A DNA stretch of 64,000 nucleotides, taken from positions 3,907,909 to 3,971,908 of the forward strand of contig CM055755.1 of assembly GCA_029465975.1 (NCBI GenBank), given 5' to 3'. The translations under genes were made by a program, and so were the position numbers. Of the stretch, positions 25,021-37,671 are shown piece by piece; the stretch's first letter is position 1, and each line of letters begins with the position of its first letter. Source of the DNA: Dallia pectoralis. Lineage: Eukaryota; Chordata; Actinopteri; Esociformes; Umbridae. Under the pieces are notes generated by a model. The model did no database searches. It had not been told where the DNA came from and saw only the letters and a list, made by a program, of their open reading frames with translations.

Positions 25021-27088
25021 TTTAGATGCAATATGAGTGTATTTTTGAAGAAATATGAGTGTGTTTAGAAGAAATATGAGTGTATTTAGAAGAAATATGA
25101 GTGTGTTTAGAAGAAATATGAGTGTATTTAGAAGAAATATGAGTGTATTTAGAAGAAATATGAGTGTATTTAGAAGAAATATGAGTGTATTTTGAAGAAA
25201 TATGAGTGTATTTTGAAGAAATATGAGTGTGTTTAGAAGAAATATGAGTGTGTTTAGAAGAAATATGAGTGTATTTAGAAGAAATATGAGTGTTTTTAGA
25301 AGCCGTATGAGTTTCTTCGATGCAGTGTGAGTGTATTTAGATGCAGAATGAGTGTATTTAGATGCAGTATGAGTGTATTTAGAAGAAATATGAGTGTATT
25401 TAGATGCAGTATGAGTGTATTTAGATGCAGTATGAGTGTATTAAGAAGATATATGAGTGTATTTAGATGCAGTATGAGTGTATTTAGATGCAGTGTGAGT
25501 GTATTTAGATGCAGTATGAGTGTATTTAGATGCAGTATTAGTGTATTTAGATGCAGTATGAGTGTATTTAGATGCAGTATAGGTGTATTTAGATGCAGTA
25601 TAGGTGTATTTAGTGGCAGTATTAGTGTATTTAGATGCAGTATGGGTGTGTTTAGATGCAGTATGAGTGTATTTAGATGCAGTATTAGTGTATTTAGATG
25701 CAGTATGAGTGTATTTAGAAGCAGTATAGGTGTATTTAGATGCAGTATGAGTGTATTTAGATGCAGTATGAGTGTATTTAGATGCAGTATAGGTGTATTT
25801 AGAGGCAGTATTAGTGTATTTAGATGCAGTATAGGTGTATTTAGATGCAGTGTATTTTTGAAGAAATATGAGTGTGTTTAGAAGAAATATGAGTGTATTT
25901 AGAAGAAATATGAGTGTGTTTAGAAGAAATATGAGTGTGTTTAGAAGAAATATGAGTGTATTTAGAAGAAATATGAGTGTATTTAGAAGAAATATGAGTG
26001 TATTTAGAAGAAATTTGAGTGTATTTAGAAGAAATATGAGTGTATTTTGAAGAAATATGAGTGTATTTAGAAGCCGTATGAGTTTCTTCGATGCAGTGTG
26101 AGTGTATTTAGATGCAGTATGAGTGTGTTTAGAAGAAATATGAGTGTGTTTAGAAGAAATATGAGTGTGTTTAGAAGAAATATGAGTGTATTTAGAAGAA
26201 ATATTAGTGTATTTAGAAGAAATATTAGTGTATTTAGAAGCCGTATGAGTTTCTTCAATGCAGTGTGAGTGTATTTAGATGCAGTATGAGTGTATTTAGA
26301 TGCAGTATGAGTGTATTTAGAAGAAATATGAGTGTATTTAGATGCAGTGTGAGTGTATTTAGATGCAGTATGAGTGTATTAAGAAGATATATGAGTGTAT
26401 TTAGATGCAGTATGAGTGTATTTAGATGCAGTATGAGTGTATTTAGATGCAGTATGAGTGTATTTAGATGCAGTATTAGTGTATTTAGATGCAGTATGAG
26501 TGTATTTAGATGCAGTATAGGTGTATTTAGATGCAGTATAGGTGTATTTATTGGCAGTATTAGTGTATTTAGATGCAGTATGGTTGTATTTAGATGCAGT
26601 ATGAGTGTATTTAGATTCAGTATTAGTGTATTTAGATGCTGTATGAGTGTATTTAGAAGCAGTATAGGTGTATTTAGATGCAGTATGAGTGTATTTAGAT
26701 GCAGTATGAGTGTATTTAGATGCAGTATAGGTGTATTTAGAGGCAGTATTAGTGTATTTAGATGCAGTATAGGTGTATTTAGATGCAGTATTAGTGTATT
26801 TAGATGCAGTATTAGTGTATTTAGATGCAGTATGAGTGTATTTAGATGCAGTATTAGTGTATTTAGATGCAGTATGAGTGTATTTAGATGCAGTATGGGT
26901 GTATTTAGATGCAGTATAGGTGTTTTTAGATGCAGTATGGGTGTATTTAGATGCAGTGTAGGTGTTTTTAGATGCAGTATTAGTGTATTTAGATGCAGTA
27001 TGGGTGTTTTTAGATGCAGTATGGGTGTATTTAGATGCAGTATAGGTGTATTTAGAGGCAGTATGGGTGTATTTAGAGGCAGTATGGA
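25021..27088. repeat. 21-bp minisatellite, about 98 copies, two monomer classes
   Basis: Two related 21-bp monomers occur in blocks: tttagaagaaatatgagtgt and tttagatgcagtatgagtgt. The agaagaaat class dominates about 25040-25300, 25860-26060 and 26120-26235; the gatgcagt class dominates 25320-25855 and 26258-27088. A junction word agaagccgtatgagtttctt occurs at 25299, 26069 and 26236. A rare ttaagaagatat unit recurs at 25443 and 26381 in the same monomer context, showing a roughly 940-bp internal duplication. Because 21 is divisible by three, frames of 184 and 276 codons (plus) and 267 codons (minus) stay open. Both strands being open argues against coding. Confidence 0.96.
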
Positions 27089-28940
27089 AACATAGTTTTA
27101 GCAGCACACATCTCCATCCATTTCCATCACCACCTGTCACCAGCATCCCGTCCCACCAGCCAAACAAACGGCACCTCTGCAACAGACGTCATGCACATAA
27201 ATATGCAGAAAATCATCTGTCAAGTTCACACAGAGGTGCAAAATAGAGCGAACATTATCAGACGCGTCTTCTTCATAACGGTAAACCTTCACACCTCCTC
27301 ACTCATTGCCAAATAAATAGCTTTTCCCTGTGCATGTTTAATGTGTCAGAATAGATCATGTGTGCGAGGAGAGACCTCAGTCCTTTTGTTCCATCCTACC
27401 TTTGTCCGGGTCTGCCGTTTGGAAGGAAATGGACTTCTAAGGGGAAAAGTGGGTCCTAAGATTGAGACTTGTCCCTTGTTACAGTTATCTGGAATATGAG
27501 CCCAAAGCAGAAGATGCGAGCGTGATGTGAAATGTAATTCTGCCGTGTGTTTAATCAGATTCTCCAAGGAAGGCTGGTCCTTCATGCTAGCGGACTCAAT
27601 TTGTGACACTAACCACGAAGCAAATACGGGCCTATTTTCAAATGTAACGGCTGTGTTTTATTGCAGATAGGAACGGTTACCGTTATAAAAGTCATTCTAA
27701 AACACAAAGTCTGCAGAAGCTAACCAACCTTTTTCCGAAGGTCACGTGGCTAGGCTTTAAAACACACTTCCAGGCTGGATTTTGTACATGACTGGAACTC
27801 ATCTTTTCCCCCGTCTCATGAATTTTGACAGCTGAGAAATTAACTTCGACACATCATCTCGCGTCCTCGCGGCGGACGTGTGATACAGACACGCGTCGGG
27901 GAGAAAAACACGTGCTTGTTAAAAAAGAGAAGCGTCTGAATAACAAAAAGCCAGAGGAGCGGAGGATTCTGGGTAGCGTCTCCTGCTGAGGTACCACCGG
28001 CCCGAACCGAGGAAGAAGGAAGCCCGACCCAGATGCCGGAGACCTGTTTATGAACAGAATAAAACTACGAAAAAGGAAAATGAAGAAAGAATAATGTATG
28101 CGGGCTGAGGCTTCTGAGCGACAACACAAAAAAAACGTTGGCATTTGAAAACACAGCCCAGAGGGTCGCTGGTTTCAATCACAATGTTATTGTAACGTTC
28201 CTTGTCTTTTTGTTCTCTATATACACCCGGGGTCATCGTGCGATATGACGCGGGTTATTTTTGTCCGCGCCCGGTTCCCGTGGCATCGTCAGTGTAGCAG
28301 GACACAATAACGCTGGGCTTCCACCGCACTCGGCTCTTCCACGTTTCAATCATGAACCCCGACCGGCCCAGAGAACCCGTTCGGTGGCGCCGCCAAAACT
28401 CTGTGACCTGGGGTGTGTTTTTCTCTCCGACTTGTGATTCGTTGCCCCGTGTGTCCGTCATTGGCAACGGCGCGCGTGCGAGACGAGCGTCTTTGCTCAG
28501 AATTGCAGCCTTTTTAAAGCCTCGACAGCTTAACCAGCACATCTCAGGGATTGTTCATTATCGTCTGTCTGTCTTCTCACTGTCTCCTAAGTGCCGCACT
28601 CCGTATCTCAAATAACTATCCCCGCGATGGAAATAAGTGTTTCGCTATTACAAATTGAAATCTAATCGCTCTGAGATGTGTAAAACATATCAAGTCGACT
28701 TAAAAAAAAACTGAAAATGCTCAAGATACCTTTCACAGTCGGCGCTGTGTCCTAATTACCGGTGATAGCCGGATAAGCCGTTGCGTTCGCATCTGTTTCA
28801 GATAATAATTGCGGTGGAAAACTCTTTTTATTGGGACAACTCTGAAGAATACAGCTCTGTTTAACAACGTGCAGTGGTGTATGTTTTATTAATGCCTCGA
28901 TCCGAACCTTATTTCTTTGGGACCAATTATTCTTCTTTTG
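27089..28940. other. Non-coding stretch, nothing recognised
   Basis: Short frames only. Moderately CpG-rich at 27860-28020 and 28230-28500, without a recognisable exon. Confidence 0.5.
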
Positions 28941-29330
28941 TGGACAGATATGCATACTAACATGTACACAGTAGGTCACAAACCGGGCCTAATAGTGTGG
29001 CGTTGTGGACAGATATGCATACTAACATTTACACAGCGGGTCACAAACCGGGCCTAGTAGTGTGGCTTTGTGGACAGATATGCATACTAACATGTACACA
29101 GTAGGTCACAAACCGGGCCTAATAGTGTGGCGTTGTGGACAGATATGCATACTAACATTTACACAGCGGGTCACAAACCGGGCCTAGTAGTGTGGCTTTG
29201 TGGACAGATATGCATACTAACATGTACACAGTAGGTCACAAACCGGGCCTAATAGTGTGGCGTTGTGGACAGATATGCATACTAACATGTACACAGTGGG
29301 TCACAAACCGGGCCTAGTAGTGTGGCTTTG
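28941..29330. repeat. 65-bp tandem repeat, 6 copies, dimeric higher-order pattern
   Basis: Copies start at 28941, 29006, 29071, 29136, 29201 and 29266, each exactly 65 bp and beginning tggacagatatgcatactaa. Type A (acatgtacacagtagg ... aatagtgtggcgtt) and type B (acatttacacagcggg ... agtagtgtggcttt) alternate as A-B-A-B-A-B', the last being an A/B hybrid. The effective unit is a 130-bp dimer. Confidence 0.95.
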
Positions 29331-29384
29331 TGGAAGCCCAGCACAGCCTCACTCCAAGCCTCTCCCCCATCCCAGGCCTTTCAC

Positions 29385-29660
29385 CCAGTCCTGACCTCAC
29401 CCATCCCAGCCCTCACTCCCAACCTCTTTCCCAGCTCCGCCCTCTCTCCCTGCCCCGCCCTCTTTCCCAGCCTCGCCCTCTTTCCCAGCCCCGCCCTCTC
29501 TCCCTTCCCTGCCCTCTTTCCCTGCACAGCCCACAGCACTGGCACAGGTCCGTAGCAACAGTGCCACGGCGACACTGCCAGGGTGCCACAACAGCACTGG
29601 CACGGGTCTATAGCAACAGCGCCACGACGCCACAGCAACACTGGCAAGCAGTTCACCAGG
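29385..29660. repeat. Pyrimidine-rich short repeat plus a duplicated segment
   Basis: 29385-29525 repeats words like ctctttcccagccccgccct (about 17-18 bp). 29530-29650 contains two diverged copies of a roughly 60-65-bp segment built on cagcactggcacgggtc and agcaacagcgccacg. Open frames on both strands are compositional. Confidence 0.75.
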
Positions 29661-29711
29661 TTATGATTGGATTTATGTGCTAATCAGAACAACACAGACC
29701 TCAGACCAAGT

Positions 29712-29776
29712 GACATGAAACATACTGAATACAGCATGGTGAAAAAACATAATACACATTACGACTAGATCTAGAG

Positions 29777-29809
<33 letters not shown>

Positions 29810-29958
29810 ACACATACTGAATACAGCATGGTGAAAAAATATAATACACATTACGACTAGATCTAGAGTATATTATATATATATATATATATATATATGA
29901 CACATACTGAATACAGCATGGTGAAAAAATATAATACACATTACGACTAGATCTAGAG

Positions 29959-29991
<33 letters not shown>

Positions 29992-30049
29992 ACACATACT
30001 GAATACAGCATGGTGAAAAAATATAATACACATTACGACTAGATCTAGA

Positions 30050-30085
<36 letters not shown>

Positions 30086-30086
30086 G
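29712..30086. repeat. Four-copy 90-97-bp repeat with internal (TA)n
   Basis: Copies begin near 29712, 29809, 29899 and 29991. Each carries catactgaatacagcatggt, then cacattacgactagatctag, and ends in a TA run of about 24-32 bp. Copies differ mainly in TA length, so the locus should be highly length-polymorphic. Minus-strand frames (repeated Tyr-Ile) are artefacts. Confidence 0.95.
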
Positions 30087-33000
30087 CTAATGTCTGCAAG
30101 AGATATTGAAAATGCCTTAAGTGCCAGTTAGATGGTGGATCAAACCAAGTCTGTCCTTAGTCGCATCAAGCAGACACCCACAGTCCAGCCGAGCCTTAAC
30201 TGTGTCGACAAGTGGCTGGCGATGCAAATTGGCCGGCGTCGCCCGGGAAACGGGCAGGCATAATCAGCTGGTGATGTTCCGGTCCTATTGCACTATAGAG
30301 ACACAAGGGGTTTGGGCACTTGGGCTGAGGCAGGTTGATGGGTTTGGCGGGGGCCTTCCAGCCCCTTGAACCCGGGTGAATCCTTGGTTGGAAAATAGAA
30401 TGGCCTGACCTGATTCTGATTTGTAAAGCCGGCTGCTATCCTCAATTGTTTGTGGTGAGGCTGAACAACAAACACAAATGGATACGACTAAATATGGGAA
30501 CTGATATAACAGGCACTAAAAATGTATATTGACTGTAATTTTATTCCGCCAATTCATTTGGAAAGGAACTTTTAGCCCACTTTCTGATACATTTGATAAA
30601 CATGATAATAGCCTGGTGACTGGTCACCGTAACCAAGAACAGCAATATATGCAAATGTGTATTCAAATGTGTTTCCTAACGCACAGATTATCAGGACAAG
30701 CATTTATAGGACCAAAGGTGACGTAGAGGTATAAAGTATATATAAAAATAGACACAAAATGTTTTTTAAAAAGCAAACAGTGAGCCTGGAAAACAGTCAA
30801 CGGAAGCATAATGATTATTCACAATGGAGACGGCAGAGCTTTACATTTCTCCTGCCAATTATACCTTCACAGAGCTCATTGGAGTGACAGATTAACTCAC
30901 ACGAGGATCTGAATTCAAGAAATCTCCATAAGACCCCAATGAATGTCCAGAACGCCAGGAGGAGATTGGCGATGCTCGTGAATCCACGCACCTCGGAAAG
31001 AGCAACGGTTCCATTCAGATCGAACGTCGACGGGAAATGAACAGGGCTGTGACACGTTCGGCGGCGTGTTTTGATCAGACGTGCTTCGTTTGCTCGTCAT
31101 TTAGAATATCAAGGTTGGCACAGAAAGAAAAAAGAGGTGGTGTAGATTCACATGATAATGATTCGCCCCACGCATTTTTTCAAACAACTCTGAGAATCCA
31201 AATGTGCTCATCTAAACCACCCCCCCGGGGGCAAACAAACAACCAGGCGGGTCTCTTACCAACTTCTCAAAATAGACTGTTACGTACGGCCGACGACCTC
31301 TCTGCGCACCTCTCTACGGGTAAACAGGTGAGCGCGTCAATGGTGATGACAGGAAGACTCCACGTCTGGTTGAACGACAGGCGTGATTCCACCCACTCGT
31401 CACGCCGACATACATCTCTGCATGCCCTCCAGCCGTCAGGGAGAACAGACGGATGTACTTAAAACGACTCGTCTCTCAGGTGTGGATAAACACAGTAGTG
31501 CAATCGTGGATGATGTGGACATGTTTGACAATCAGCGCGTCATCCGGAGACGCCGGCGTAACATCGTCCGGACGTTCGTGTCTTCGAGTACGACGGAAAC
31601 GCGCCGGGCCGCGCGCACAGGGCCTCGCCGCGACAGGGAAGCAACGCCGGGAAACGTTCCCCGAGAAATGACCCGGACGTAAGTGGCTCTGATCCGGCCG
31701 ACCGGCGACATTGTCCGGCGCCGCTGTTTGACTGATTGGAAGTGCAGGGAACAAAGGACCCGTGAAGGAGGCCCTGGTATGAATGAGGACACGGGTCATT
31801 GGCGTGGACTCGCATCAAATCGCATCTCTGTGGCCGGGTTTAAGCGCTCAGTAACGCCGTCGACCGGACAGATAAGAGCTGGAGAGAACTTCCGCTCCGA
31901 GTTGGATTCTGGCCGCTCTAAAATAGACCCAATTCACCCCCGGGTCAGCGGGGCCCGGAGGTAATCAAGTGGACTTCTTTTGGAAGTTAATGTAAGGTAT
32001 CGTTCTTTTCCTTCCTCGGCCGGGAAAGGATCACAGTATCCATTGTACCCTTTCTGTCGGTTCTTTTCTTTGGGTGTGTGGCTTCTTAAAAGGGTTCTGA
32101 CGCAGAGCGAACGGTTTAACAGATTAAGGCTCCGGGTATAACGCGTTGAGTTCTCCACTATTTCTGATGGTTTTGGTAAAAATGTGACTCTTCGCGAATG
32201 CCGCGGTCATGGAGAAAGATAGAGAACTCTCCGCGCGTGTCTGGATTATTAACTGAAATTGAGTGTTCAGTGAAAGTGCTGTTTCGCTGTCGGATGCCTT
32301 CTAATGGTAAATTCAACATTTGTCACGTGCCCCGGTGTCTGGCACTCCGTGATATAGACCAAAGACAGGTTCTGTCAGATTGAGTTTGATAAGACTTGGT
32401 ACGGTCCCATTCAAAACAGTATAATCTCGTTTCACACACGTGTTTGTTCAACGCGGCTAGCTCAAACAGAACTGGCTTTCGGACGGTTGATTTTCACACG
32501 TTCGTTCTTTTTCACACATTGCTCGTTCCTGATCGGAATCATGACATTTCATTTTCGAGAAAAATATTTTGATAAAAATCTAACAGTGCGTGGTGCTCGG
32601 AGAGCTAATGAAGAGAATACTACAGTTCCCACTCGTATGTTTAGAGAGATACAAATGAATTACTGGAAGACTTAAGGCAGTGTCTGATAATCTGAGCAGT
32701 GACATAATGCTCTACAGCCCAGGTCTCTTTCATCAGACAGGCAAAGTGGAACTTAATATGCCAGCTAGAGTAAATATCTCGGGAGATGACAAATGACCAT
32801 CATATTTCCCTGACTCTGAGGACATCTGAGGATGCTTTTAATCACTTACTTGGAAGGCTTGACTTTGACAAATATCAAAGGCTAATGAATGAAATATTCA
32901 AATATTGAAACGCAAAGGGAGACAAACATGTCTCCAAGTGGGCCACTACGGGCTGATTTGAATATGATTTTGCATAAGTCTTGTTTGGAATAACAGCGTG

Positions 33001-33459
33001 GAGAGACTGTGAGGTTGACCAGCCGCTCCCAATATGAAGATAATGAGATGAATGAGAAAAATGTGTTATTTTTTAGATGGAGTATAGATAATGTACTACA
33101 CACACACACACACACACAACACACAGACAAGCACACACACGAACACATGCACATTGTACATCACAGGCTGTAATTAGTTCTCCTCTGTAAAAGTTGGCCA
33201 GACTGTGAGAATGCAGTGTTTTTTTTTTGCCACCAACACACACGATGGTGAAAAATTGATTTGAGAAGATCAACAACAAATTCAGATACATGCTTTAACT
33301 GATATATGACCATCATGTTTTTTAAAATATACTGGTAATGTAGGCAAATAAAGAAGTTAAGACATCAGTTAGCAGAATGCTAAAGTAAACCCACAGTGCA
33401 ATGCTCCATCACTGCAGAATCCCTGATTCCACGTTATCATCACACAAGAAACAAGGTAA
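30087..33459. other. Non-coding stretch with a CpG-dense patch
   Basis: Short frames only, apart from clustered overlapping frames on both strands at 31.4-31.96 kb, which coincide with a CpG-dense block. A short CA run occurs at 33098-33138. I recognise no protein-coding exon. Confidence 0.45.
31530..31960. promoter_or_regulatory. CpG-dense island-like patch with no recognised gene
   Basis: 31535-31690 is strikingly CpG-rich by eye (words such as gcgccgggccgcgcgcac and ccggagacgccggcg), with weaker CpG enrichment to 31960. Five overlapping frames of 72-107 codons on both strands reflect the absence of AT-rich stops rather than a gene. Confidence 0.4.
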
Positions 33460-33915
33460 ATAAAAGTTTTACGCAACCGGGAGGACAGAATATATTTATG
33501 CCCTGTGTACAGTCAGGACTGAATGTAAATTAAATCAAACGAAAGCTTTGGATACGGAGAAGAAATCATTTATTTAAATAAAAACAAGCTCTTGGTACAG
33601 GGAGGACTGAATGTAATTTTGCAAAAACAAACACTGGGTACAGGCAGGGCTAGATTTAACTTAATAAAAACAAGTTGTGTGTACCGGGAACTGAGTTATA
33701 TTAAATATAAAGAATCTGTGGGTACAGAGAGGGCAGAATGTAATTTAATAAAACTAAGCTGTTGGTACAGGAAGGACTGAATATCATTAAATGAAAACAA
33801 ATTGTGGGTAGATGGAGGACTGCATTTAATTAAATAAAAACAAGATGTAGATACAGAAACGACTGAATTAAATGAAATACAAACATGATGCAGATACAGG
33901 GAATGTAATGATAAA
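33460..33915. repeat. Diverged 43-44-bp tandem repeat, about 10 copies
   Basis: Ancient-looking array: each unit has a variant of gtacagggaggactgaatgt followed by an A-rich segment such as aattaaataaaaacaag. Copies begin near 33507, 33551, 33595, 33638, 33681, 33722, 33765, 33808 and 33851. Divergence is much higher than in the other arrays. Confidence 0.8.
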
Positions 33916-33974
33916 ATGGAGTTGACTGTTCGGAATTTTTTGTTGTTGTGTCGAAGTCAAGTCAAAGTCAAATC

Positions 33975-34392
33975 CAACTGTCTCTCAGTCTGTGCCATTG
34001 AAAAGCATCCCCATACCAATGATGCTCCTACTACCATGCTTCACCTTAAGAATGATATTATCCATCTGATATACTTACAATCAGTATGTTTTTTTACAGA
34101 AAGTAATGCTTGGCATTTTGGCCAAATACTTTGATTTGAACAGTTTCAGATGTAAAAATATTGTTCCCTGATGATGTCAGAATACAGACGGCATGGCATA
34201 TTTCTTCTACTCAGGAGTGTCTCCCATAAAGGTCTGATTGATGGAGTACTGCAGAGGTTGGAAAATGTGCTTTAGCTCTGTCATTATCAGGGATTGTGTG
34301 TAGATCAACGGCAAATTGGTTTATAACACGACGAAACGTAGAGCAAGTGAAAGAATCTGAATACTTTCCGGAGGCTCTGCATGTGTACTTGA
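33975..34392 (-). mobile_element. Degraded fish interspersed repeat fragment
   Basis: Two ordered blocks match, from memory, a very common fish repeat: catccccataccaatgatgc ... ccatgcttcacc at about 34005-34050, and cataaaggtctgattgatgg ... attgtgtgtagatc ... gaatctgaatactttccgga at 34226-34375. The middle of the family consensus is missing and no coding capacity remains. I cannot name the superfamily with certainty (non-autonomous DNA transposon likely). Strand is uncertain. Confidence 0.5.
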
Positions 34393-37319
34393 ACGGGAAG
34401 ACACTTCTATTACAGTTTTTTTTACGGACAATCATGAGACGTTCCTGGGATAAGTATTTATTTCTTGACTGAGTTACTTTATTTATTTCTTGACTGAGGT
34501 TTTTCCTGGGTGCCTGTCATATTTTGAGCGTTAGGTTCAACCTGATGAATAACATTGAAAATTGACAATTAGCATGGAGAACTGAGCAAATATTTACTGG
34601 TTTACTGTATCCTCATAGTGTACCTAAATTCAGTACAGCGGAGCAGTTTAGTTTAACCGTTGATGCTAGCTTAATGTGGCGAGCGTCGTTACATTCTCGA
34701 TGGGACAGTAAGCAGGCTGGAGAGGGCCCCAGCGCTGGTACATTCTGCTGTGTTTGGCTCCAACTGCCCTCCAGCATTTGGTTTTCACCAGACAGAGCGA
34801 GGACATTTCACTCACTCACTCCCCAAAACACGTCTTCGTGTACTTGTTAAAACGCGTTCGTTCTACGGAGAGACGAGTCGACGGTGGACCGTTTGGAAAG
34901 GAATTGGGCAAAAAAAGCAAGCGCTGTTCTTCACGTTATATATATTTTGTAGTGTGATGCTTCGGGGAGCTTTACTGGCTCAGGACCAGGGCAATTTGCC
35001 ACCACAGGAAAATAATTCAGCTCTCCACCACAGAACTCCAGTGGAGAATGTCAGGCCAGCCGTCCGTGTGATAAAGCTCACGCTCACCTGCTTTCAGTGT
35101 CATTTCCTGGCTCAGGGCGCCCTTTATTTAATATTATGTTCTGGTCGGACATTCGATAACATTCAGCGTAAAAAGAAAAATGTATGCACAAAAAAAGTCT
35201 GAAAATAGAGAAAACGGCTTTTCGCCGTTTTCGGTCTTATGAACTAAGACCCCCGTGCTCCAGTTCGCCGGAGTTGGAATAATTCTGCCATTTCATGGAG
35301 GCAATATCCCAGAAGCCATTGTCTTCTTCATTCTCGTGCTGAATTTCTTCATCCCGTTCGCACTTTTTTTAGCCCATTCCATTTTCATCTGAGGCAGAAT
35401 TCAGATGGACTTTCTTGACCTCTACTCTCAGGTTAACAACTCGCTCCAACCTCTCTGTATACGACCAGGAGCCAGTGGACAGCCACGACGCCGCGGTACG
35501 GGGCCCACCAGGGGGCGACAAGACAATTTCGAATCGGGTGGCCAGGCTGGGGCACAAACCGTGTTAGACGGGCGGCCCACAAATGTTTGTTTGTGTATTA
35601 AATGCAATTTGTTCTGCGAAATTATGTCTGTTCTACGTAACGACGAGTCATCGTAACCTGTCCCAGTTGCAATGACTGGTCGGTCTGGCGGGCGACCTGA
35701 TTTGCATACCGGTCGTTTTGACTACTGTAACATTTGAATATGGCTGTTGTATGCACTGTTTTTATAAAGTTGTGGATTCGTCTGGTACTACCATGAATCA
35801 GCAACTTAAGTGATGTGTTGGCGTTGTCAGGCCTAATCACAGACTTTTGGGCTATATTGGGCAATATTGGGCTATATTGGGCTATATTGGGCTATTGAAA
35901 CCCAAATCAGTGTTCCCTGAAAGTTTTCACGTTAAAGGATTACAGGTCGTGTGAGCGGTCATCCCAGTCGTTATCGGTCTGTGATGAAAGTCTGGACGCC
36001 AGCTCCAATGGGCAGAACATATAAAAGCTCAGTGATGAAGCAGTTTTTCAAATGCCAAAAAGAGTTATTTAAGCCAGTCGCCAGACCTGCGTATGCCTTT
36101 CATTGTATTTCCCCCAACAGCTTGAAGTGAAATTCATTCCCGCCTGACAAAGCAATCACTGGAAGTGTGTGATCCAATTTCGAATGCCTCCATCGTGTCT
36201 CAAGTTGTCGCGCTGCCCAACAGTCGAGATTTTCAATTAGATATTTTATGACAGATCAACTGTGTTATCCTCGCAGTCAGCAGGTCTGCAAGCGACCGAC
36301 TCTCGTTTCGGCCTGCGTTACGCGGAGCTAAACCCTTTAACAGAGAAAACGAGGACCTACAGTCAACCGGAATACGGGTAATTCCGAAGAAAGCTCGGCC
36401 TTTTCCGAGTTTCCGGGTTTCCGCCGATCCGATTAGTTTTTGTTGCCAATGTCACTTGACGTTTACGCTAAACGTTTGTGCCTCATAAACTCAATAAATA
36501 CCTTAATGTGCAACCGAGGAGCAACATATTTCCCAGACATAGCCCATTGGCTATGTATAATTCAACCATGATTGCAAAACTCTTGGCTCCACAGTCATAT
36601 CGATCCAGACTGACACTACCTGAACCCCCCTACCCCACCAGACACAGCCCCCCTCACAGTTCATCCCCCCGTCGTTTAAGAATGGAGACTCGGGCGGCCA
36701 GTCGGCGCGTCTGCCCTCAACCATCCCCCGACGCTGGCGTTCAGGCAGAGACGGAGCATATCGACTGGCGAGCAGAGCTCAGCCCTGCAACGCGCCACGA
36801 GCAAGCAGGCGGAATTTACGGCCGTCAGGTGGGACGGCGACGGGCCGAGAAGCATTCGTGCCAGTGTTGATTTGTGCACGGGGGCGCCGGTGCGACGGCT
36901 AGCGTATGGGCTCGGTTGAATTAGTTACCCGGTGCATGACTGCCGGGCCCCCATTTGGTCCCTGTCATGACGGGCCCCGGTGCCTCCTCACGCCTTTCGG
37001 CCCAAAAAGGCAGCGGCTTTAAATGGCCCTAATGGTGAACCCGTCAGCCTTCTGACAAACCCCATAAACCACGGGCGAAGAAGAAGAAGAAGAGGGAAAG
37101 ATGGAGGGACAGAGACAAAGAGTAGGAGAGAGATAGAGAGAGAGACCGGTGAAGAGAGGAGGGGGTAATGAGGGCTTTGTGAACTTTCTCCCGTCACAAG
37201 GCCGTCACTTCGGGTTTTCCACAGTGGCAGGGAGACATTAGCCATGGTCATTAGCGGCAGGGAATTAAGCAATGAAACAGTATTAGTCACGTGTAAAACA
37301 CTGTAAATCCATTCACAGT
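34393..37319. other. Non-coding stretch, little recognised
   Basis: Short frames only. It contains a five-copy 11-bp repeat of ttgggctata words at about 35850-35895, a CTCF-like word at 35504, and a purine-rich run at 37075-37170 (agaagaagaagaag then gagagatagagagag). No gene was recognised. Confidence 0.45.
35504..35519 (+). promoter_or_regulatory. CTCF-like motif
   Basis: Plus-strand cccaccagggggcgac is a close match to the CTCF core. It is the best match by eye in the intergenic part of the window. No matrix score could be computed. Confidence 0.45.
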
Positions 37320-37465
37320 CAATGAATCACATGCATTTAAAAAAAGCCCTTTTTGCAACAAAGTTGTCACAAAGTGCTTTCGTAAACTCTCAGGAAAACC
37401 TAGAGAGGAACCAGGCTCTGAGGGGTGGCCAGTCCTCATCTGGCTGTGCTGGGTGAACTTATAAT
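37320..37465. mobile_element. Fish interspersed repeat fragment (salmonid/pike-type family)
   Basis: Contains cctagagaggaaccaggctc followed by tgaggggtggccagtcctc and tctggctgtgctgggtg, preceded by aagccctttttgc ... gtcacaaagtgctt. I recognise these words from a repeat family abundant in salmonid and related genomes. It is related to the copy at 43680-43905 but in the opposite orientation. No coding frame. Repeat class not resolved. Confidence 0.65.
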
Positions 37466-37671
37466 AGTTTTGTTTAATGACTATGAAATTCATTTTTTAA
37501 ATGCAGAGAGTGTTATCAAATAGAATTGTCCGGGTCAAATACAATCAGAAAAGGACAACCGGGAAGGTTGAGGATTTGGCAAATTGGAAGCCGAAACTGT
37601 CAGGTTGCATCAGCTGCTCAGAACACAACCAGGGGGGCCTTAAGAGGGGTCTGCTACATGTTCCCAGCTTT

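Noticed and set aside
25327..27095. Long repetitive open frames (184 and 276 codons plus, 267 codons minus) that look like a repetitive protein
   Set aside because: They are created by a 21-bp tandem unit. Both strands are open at once, and units drift without any codon-position bias. There is no signal peptide, splice structure or known family.
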